From assembly GCA_030066785.1 (NCBI GenBank), contig JASJAZ010000006.1, positions 67,504 through 124,213 of the forward strand: DNA of 56,710 bases. Reading direction: 5' to 3'. Below, one piece after another: positions 52,672 through 56,710 of the stretch. A model generated the notes under the pieces. That model was not told where the DNA came from. It saw nothing but the letters and a program-made list of their open reading frames with translations, and searched no databases. This DNA is from Desulfobacterales bacterium. GTDB taxonomy: Bacteria > Desulfobacterota > Desulfobacteria > Desulfobacterales > JASJAZ01. The position numbers and the translations under genes are program-made. Within the stretch, counting starts at the first letter, position 1; each line of letters begins with the position of its first letter.

Positions 52672-53345
52672 TCAGAATTTGAAGGTTGTTCGATGGCCCA
52701 GTCCATGGGATCGATCAATTCATAACCCAACTTGGCCAGTTTTCGCTTAACCGCGCTTATATTCAGGGTCAGCAAATAGGCAAAGACGGCTCGTTTGTTC
52801 TTATCCCAGTGCTTCGCTACTAAAACACTACCAAATGAAATCTCTTCCTCGGTGATGGCGTCCACGACTTTCTTTAATTGTCCAACTTTTTCTTCCACCA
52901 CAACGCCAACGAGAGTGCCCGGTTCACCGATTCCCAGAACCTGAATAAACGTGCGCATCAGATCACGCACAGATAAAATTCCTTTGACACGGCCCTGTTT
53001 ATCAACAACCGGCAACGCACCGACCCGCTTTTCCTGGAGAAGTAGCAGTGCATCTTGAATCGTGTCGGAAAGCGTAACAACCGCGGGCGCAATGGTCATG
53101 AAATCTTTGACTTTAATGTCAGCAAGCACATTGCCATCACCATTCAAATGGCCACTTTGCAAATGCACAGAGGGCATCGCACTGCGGACATCGCGATCGG
53201 TTACAATACCAATTAGAATATCATCTTTTTCGACAACCGGCAAATGTCGAATATGATGTTTGTCCAGCTTTTCCCGGGCTTCAACAACGGTGGCGTCTTT
53301 ATAAATGGTAACCACTTTGCGGGACATAGATCTACTTACAAACAT
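52668..53345 (-). CDS. acuB: AcuB-like CBS-ACT protein
   Basis: This 225-residue protein has two CBS domains (about 1-60 and 80-140: RHLPVVEKDDILIGIVTDRD and GALPVVDKQGRVKGILSVRD) followed by an ACT-like domain (about 142-210), the architecture of AcuB. In Bacillus, acuB lies in acuABC next to the deacetylase gene acuC, which controls acetyl-CoA synthetase. Here too an AcuC-like gene lies directly upstream. GGAGG at 53351-53355 fixes the start at the ATG 53345; the longer frame starts at a TTG inside that site. It overlaps prmA by four bases. It may sense adenylates or amino acids. Confidence 0.88.
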   Translation of the reverse strand: MFVSRSMSRKVVTIYKDATVVEAREKLDKHHIRHLPVVEKDDILIGIVTDRDVRSAMPSVHLQSGHLNGDGNVLADIKVKDFMTIAPAVVTLSDTIQDALLLLQEKRVGALPVVDKQGRVKGILSVRDLMRTFIQVLGIGEPGTLVGVVVEEKVGQLKKVVDAITEEEISFGSVLVAKHWDKNKRAVFAYLLTLNISAVKRKLAKLGYELIDPMDWAIEQPSNSD

Positions 53346-53424
53346 GACTGCCTCCAACCATTAAGAAAATGAATCGGCCAGTTAACCGGGAAACACCTAC
53401 CAATTTTGCATTTCCCGAGCGAAA

Positions 53425-54375
53425 TTAATCCTGCAATAGAATGGTGACATGGTTCCGGGCAAGTTCCGGGAGCCGTTCCAGGCAATACCCGCCTTCAAGC
53501 ACAGATATCAAACGACCGTTGGAATATTTATCGGCCAGTTCAATCATTTTTTCCATCATCCAGGAATACCATTCGGTTGAAAGATTTATATCCGACATGT
53601 CATCATCTTCATGCGCATCAAACCCGGTTGATAATAAAATCATTTCCGGTACGAAATTTTCGAATGCCGGCAAAAGATCGGCTTCTATGAGTGACTGATA
53701 ATCTGAATCGCTGTGGCCCGGCAGGGCCGGTGAGTTCTTGGTAAAGCCATGGCCTTTGCCGGACCCGGTTTCGAATTCTCTGCCGGTACCAGGATAAGCA
53801 AAAGAGGGATGTTGATGAATGGAGTAATAAAAGACCGAAGCATCTTTTTCAAAAATGTGCTGCGTGCCATTTCCATGGTGGACGTCAAAATCAACAATTC
53901 CGACCCGGCCGATCTGCCACTGTTGCTGAAGATAGCGCGCGGCGATGGCCACATTGTTGAAATAACAAAAGCCCATGGCTGTATCGATTTCCGCGTGATG
54001 TCCCGGTGGCCGCACCGCACAAAAAGCGTTGTCAAGCGTACCATCCATCACCTTATCGATGGTCTTAAGGATTCCCCCAACGGCTAAGTAAGCAATATCA
54101 TAGGTATCGCCACACATCTGATTGTCGGGGTAATCGAGCACTTTACGCCCTGCCACACACGTATCCCTGAAGCGATCGATATACTTTTTATCATGAACGC
54201 TTTCAATCCACGCGTCATCCGCTCGGCAAGCTTGAATGACAGTAAGTTTATCAAACAATCCGCCTTCTTCAATGCCTTTATAGATGGCATCCAGTCGCTC
54301 CGGTGTTTCCGGATGATAAGGGCCTGTCTCATGCAGCAAAAAACGCCGATCAAATAAAAAGCCAGTTCTACGCAT
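53425..54375 (-). CDS. Histone-deacetylase-family (AcuC-like) zinc deacylase
   Basis: This 316-residue enzyme of the HDAC superfamily has all expected active-site residues: the His126-His127 dyad in RPPGHHAE, zinc ligands Asp164 and His166 in DFDVHHGNGTQ, the third zinc ligand Asp253 in STGFDAHEDD, and the catalytic Tyr297 in EGGYCLE. Relatives include acetoin-utilisation AcuC, acetylpolyamine hydrolases and bacterial HDAC-like amidohydrolases. The adjacent AcuB-like gene favours a role in removing acetyl groups from enzymes such as acyl-CoA synthetases. The gene is 26 bases after the CooC-type gene and about 80 bases before acuB. Confidence 0.92.
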   Translation of the reverse strand: MRRTGFLFDRRFLLHETGPYHPETPERLDAIYKGIEEGGLFDKLTVIQACRADDAWIESVHDKKYIDRFRDTCVAGRKVLDYPDNQMCGDTYDIAYLAVGGILKTIDKVMDGTLDNAFCAVRPPGHHAEIDTAMGFCYFNNVAIAARYLQQQWQIGRVGIVDFDVHHGNGTQHIFEKDASVFYYSIHQHPSFAYPGTGREFETGSGKGHGFTKNSPALPGHSDSDYQSLIEADLLPAFENFVPEMILLSTGFDAHEDDDMSDINLSTEWYSWMMEKMIELADKYSNGRLISVLEGGYCLERLPELARNHVTILLQD

Positions 54376-54401
54376 GACAAAACCTAAATTAGATTGAGAT
54401 A

Positions 54402-55151
54402 TTAATTAATAATTTGTTGAAATATACTGAAAGCCGCTTGTATCGAAGGACTATCCTCCGGCAATTCAATGGTGGGCCGCCCATATAGATCAAATTCATA
54501 TACCTGGGCGTCTTCCGGCACCGTTCCAGCAAGCTTTAACCCTTCATTATCCAGCATCTGCATCACCATATCAGCCGGTTCATCTTTTATTTGATTCATC
54601 ACGAGATAGCTGTTGTGGAAACCGATATTCAGGCTTTGGGCAAGTTCATTGATCCGCAAAGCAGCTTGAATACCGCGTCGGGATGAATCCGACACAATTA
54701 ATAAAACATCCACGTTGCTGGTTGTGAGCCGGCTAATATGTTCCATGCCCGCCTCGTTATCAAGAACGATATAGGGATAATTGTCACGCAACCGCTCCAG
54801 ATATTCAGTTAGCAATGTATTGGCGGCACAATAACACCCCGGACCTTCCGGATGCCCCATAACCACCAAGTCATAACCATCGGATTCGATAATCGCTTCT
54901 TCAAGTTTCATGGACATAAAGACATCTTTGGTCATGCCGCTGGGAACGACGTTGGTTTTCATATCTTCGCGTGCCTGACCAAGCGTATCCTCCACCCTCA
55001 AGCCCAGAACCTCATTTAAATTGGCATTACAGTCCGCATCCACTGCTAGAATCGGGGTTTTTTCTTTTTTAACCAGAAATTTTATCAGCATACCGGCCAG
55101 GGTTGTTTTTCCGGTTCCGCCTTTGCCGGCCAACGCAATTGAGTATGGCAT
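54402..55151 (-). CDS. cooC: CooC/AcsF-type nickel-insertion ATPase
   Basis: This 249-residue MinD-type P-loop ATPase has the deviant Walker A GKGGTGKTTLAG at the N-terminus, the switch LAVDADCNANLNEVLG and the group signature GPGCYCAAN, whose C-x-C motif binds nickel in CooC. CooC and AcsF load nickel into carbon monoxide dehydrogenase / acetyl-CoA synthase. The frame is open to 55187, but MPYSIALAGKGG at 55151, with AGGAAA upstream, matches the family start. It is the first gene of the seven-gene unit. No CODH or ACS gene is in the window, so the client protein must be encoded elsewhere. Confidence 0.88.
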   Translation of the reverse strand: MPYSIALAGKGGTGKTTLAGMLIKFLVKKEKTPILAVDADCNANLNEVLGLRVEDTLGQAREDMKTNVVPSGMTKDVFMSMKLEEAIIESDGYDLVVMGHPEGPGCYCAANTLLTEYLERLRDNYPYIVLDNEAGMEHISRLTTSNVDVLLIVSDSSRRGIQAALRINELAQSLNIGFHNSYLVMNQIKDEPADMVMQMLDNEGLKLAGTVPEDAQVYEFDLYGRPTIELPEDSPSIQAAFSIFQQIIN

Positions 55152-55553
55152 CACAATCAATTTCCTTTCAAAATAACATCCATCCAAGGATAATTAAATA
55201 AGCTTAGTTATTTAGGTTACTTCAAAGGTTCAGTCAAGTTTCTTTTCAGTGATAGTTGCATCATCACAATTTTGTTACAAATAAATTTAAAATAACCATT
55301 TCTTAAAAGATACAACTAAAAAAAATCCTACGCGGTGCTTAGCAAGCAGTCTATTCACCAACAACTGCAAAAATTATTATCATATCAATATTATGGCAGA
55401 AAACGGTTCAAATTCAATCTCCTTGCATACCCGTCAAAAGGTATGTTAATAATTTACGCTTACACCAATATCCATTGCATGATTGCCCGGAAACAATAAA
55501 AAAACAACTAAGGGATCAAACCGCATTGCCGTTCGCAACAGGGGGAAATAAAT
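55152..55553. other. Divergent intergenic region
   Basis: This region lies between the CooC-type gene (minus) and the acyl-CoA dehydrogenase gene (plus). It is AT-rich with no recognisable coding sequence and no clear terminator or riboswitch. It must hold promoters for both directions, but I could not pick a convincing one. GGGGG just before 55546 is the ribosome binding site of the dehydrogenase. Confidence 0.4.
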
Positions 55554-56710
55554 ATGGAGTTTGCATTATCCAAAGAACAGTCTGAAATACAGAAAGCAGC
55601 TCAAGAGTTTGCCAAAGGAGAATTTGATAAAGAATTGGCCCATGAGATTGATCGGACACACGAATTTCCCAAAAAAATATGGAAAAAAGCCGCCGATTTG
55701 GGATTCATTGGGATTCATTTCCCTGAAAAGTATTCCGGTCAGGGATTGGGTGTCATGGAAAACATTTTAGTGGCGGAAGAGTTTTGTCGTCGCGACTCTA
55801 CTATCGGCAGCGCCGTTATTCTCTGCAGCTTCGCATCCGAATGTATTTTGCGCTTTGCCAGTGAAGAATTAAATGCAACGTTTCTACCGCCGATTGCAGA
55901 AGGCAAAATGCTTTCCGGGGGCGCTTTTACGGAACCGGACCACGGTTCTGATATTACCTTTATGAATACCACCGCCGCTAGAGATGGCGATGAATGGGTC
56001 GTGAATGGCACGAAAACCTTTATCACCAATGGTGGGCATCCCTTGACCGGTTTTTATACCGTCCTGTGTCAAACCGATCCCGAAAGCAAACCGTCTTATA
56101 GAGGTATCAGTATGATTCTCGTGGAAGCCGATCGCTCTGGGGTTTCGGCTGCAGATGTGGGTGAGAAAATGGGAATCCATGGTATGGCGACCGCCGAGGT
56201 CAATTTCAAAGATGTTCGTGTTCCCATCACCAACCTCATCGGCAAAGAGGGTCGGGGTTTTTATCAGGTACTGGAATTTTTTGATGAAAGTCGCATCTTG
56301 GTTGCCGCCCAAGCATTAGGTACAGCCCAGGGAGCTTATGATCGAGCACTGAACTATGTCAAACAGCGCGAACAATTCGGCAAAAAAATCGCCCAATTTC
56401 AGGTTACCCAGCATAAATTGGCTGATATGGCCACTAAAATCGAGCTGGCCCGTCTGATTACCTATAAAGCCGCCTGGAATTATGACCAGGGGCGCATTGA
56501 TCCTAAATTAACTTCCATGGCCAAAATGTACGCGGCCCGCACGGCCGTTGAGGTCGCCGATGAAGCCATTCAGCTGCTGGGCGGTTACGGCTATATTACT
56601 GAGTATGAAGTTGAACGGTTTTACCGTGATGCCAAAATTACGGAGATCTATGAGGGCACCAAAGAAATTCAAAAGAACACGATTGCCAGCGCGCTGCTGG
56701 GAAAACTGAA
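55554..56710 (+). CDS. Acyl-CoA dehydrogenase (3' end beyond window)
   Basis: This FAD enzyme introduces the first double bond in acyl-CoA beta-oxidation. About 385 codons are visible with no stop, so only the last few residues should be missing. The N-terminal helical domain begins MEFALSKEQSEIQKAAQEFA. The FAD-binding middle domain has GGAFTEPDHGSDITFM and WVVNGTKTFITNGG. The C-terminal domain has QREQFGKKIAQFQ, LLGGYGYITEYEVERFYRDA and IYEGTKEIQ, which contains the catalytic glutamate of the short-chain/butyryl type. GGGGG precedes the ATG by 8-9 bases. The gene diverges from the CooC-AcuC-AcuB unit. Chain-length preference cannot be read from the sequence. Confidence 0.93.
   Translation, partial: MEFALSKEQSEIQKAAQEFAKGEFDKELAHEIDRTHEFPKKIWKKAADLGFIGIHFPEKYSGQGLGVMENILVAEEFCRRDSTIGSAVILCSFASECILRFASEELNATFLPPIAEGKMLSGGAFTEPDHGSDITFMNTTAARDGDEWVVNGTKTFITNGGHPLTGFYTVLCQTDPESKPSYRGISMILVEADRSGVSAADVGEKMGIHGMATAEVNFKDVRVPITNLIGKEGRGFYQVLEFFDESRILVAAQALGTAQGAYDRALNYVKQREQFGKKIAQFQVTQHKLADMATKIELARLITYKAAWNYDQGRIDPKLTSMAKMYAARTAVEVADEAIQLLGGYGYITEYEVERFYRDAKITEIYEGTKEIQKNTIASALLGKL

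Overview
The window looks like ordinary chromosome from an anaerobic, sulfate-reducer-like member of the Desulfobacterota (former Deltaproteobacteria), probably Desulfobacteraceae or Desulfosarcinaceae. I infer this from gene content, not from a marker gene. The pointers are a pilMNOPQ operon with a small HTH gene in front, an NtrYX pair with DUF4390, a LysR regulator of the selenium-associated type, a B12-dependent ribonucleotide reductase, a DUF6178 protein, a Fur-FeoA fusion, a CooC-type nickel ATPase and a RACo-like ASKHA protein. The DNA is moderately AT-rich. No rRNA, tRNA, insertion sequence, prophage or CRISPR array was seen.

Layout. 1-716 holds no recognisable gene. 717-3282 has a CBS-pair protein, an ECHDC3-type crotonase and a GNAT acetyltransferase. 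3449-8243 (minus) is a complete BMP/nucleoside-type ABC importer in the order permease, permease, binding protein, ATPase. 8673-15862 has comM/yifB divergent from lpxC, then DUF4390, ntrY and ntrX. 16006-20252 holds rsmD, coaD, a LysR regulator and nrdJ. 20302-22423 (minus) holds a VTT membrane protein, pcm and 5-formyl-THF cyclo-ligase. 22675-26249 holds serS, thrC and a TPR lipoprotein. 26733-33049 (minus) is the type IV pilus alignment/secretin operon HTH-pilM-pilN-pilO-pilP-pilQ, divergent from a histidine kinase/sigma-54 activator pair (33551-36358). 36553-42093 (minus) has a YfgM-like TPR protein, an SH3 protein, a PflX-like radical SAM enzyme, Fur-FeoA, an FmdB zinc ribbon and recN. 42312-48384 has rdgB, a broken nitroreductase gene, a divergent GTP-type PEP carboxykinase, an AmpG-like transporter and DUF6178. 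48556-55151 (minus) is a probable seven-gene operon: CooC-type ATPase, histone-deacetylase-like AcuC, CBS-ACT AcuB, PrmA, MBL hydrolase, sirtuin and RACo-like ASKHA protein. An acyl-CoA dehydrogenase diverges from it and runs off the right edge.

Most interesting points. (1) The last operon puts two unrelated lysine deacylases (zinc HDAC and NAD sirtuin), an AcuB-like sensor and a lysine methyltransferase together with CooC/RACo-type maturation factors of the carbonyl branch, beside an acyl-CoA dehydrogenase. It looks like a protein-acylation control module for acetyl-CoA/C1 metabolism. (2) PilN, PilO and PilP all carry long Lys/Arg-rich tails in the periplasm. (3) The NtrX-like regulator has GAFPSA where sigma-54 activators have GAFTGA, so it probably does not work with sigma-54. 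The regulator beside the pil operon keeps GAFTGA. (4) A perfect 15-bp inverted repeat lies between the binding-protein and ATPase genes of the ABC operon and settles the ATPase start. (5) A nitroreductase gene is broken by a one-base frameshift and a 3' truncation. (6) A structured gene-free stretch ends in a bidirectional terminator between the TPR lipoprotein gene and pilQ.

Several starts given here are shorter than the longest open frame because a ribosome binding site, signal peptide or family alignment supports the internal start. Nothing was searched against databases; family names are from recognition of motifs.
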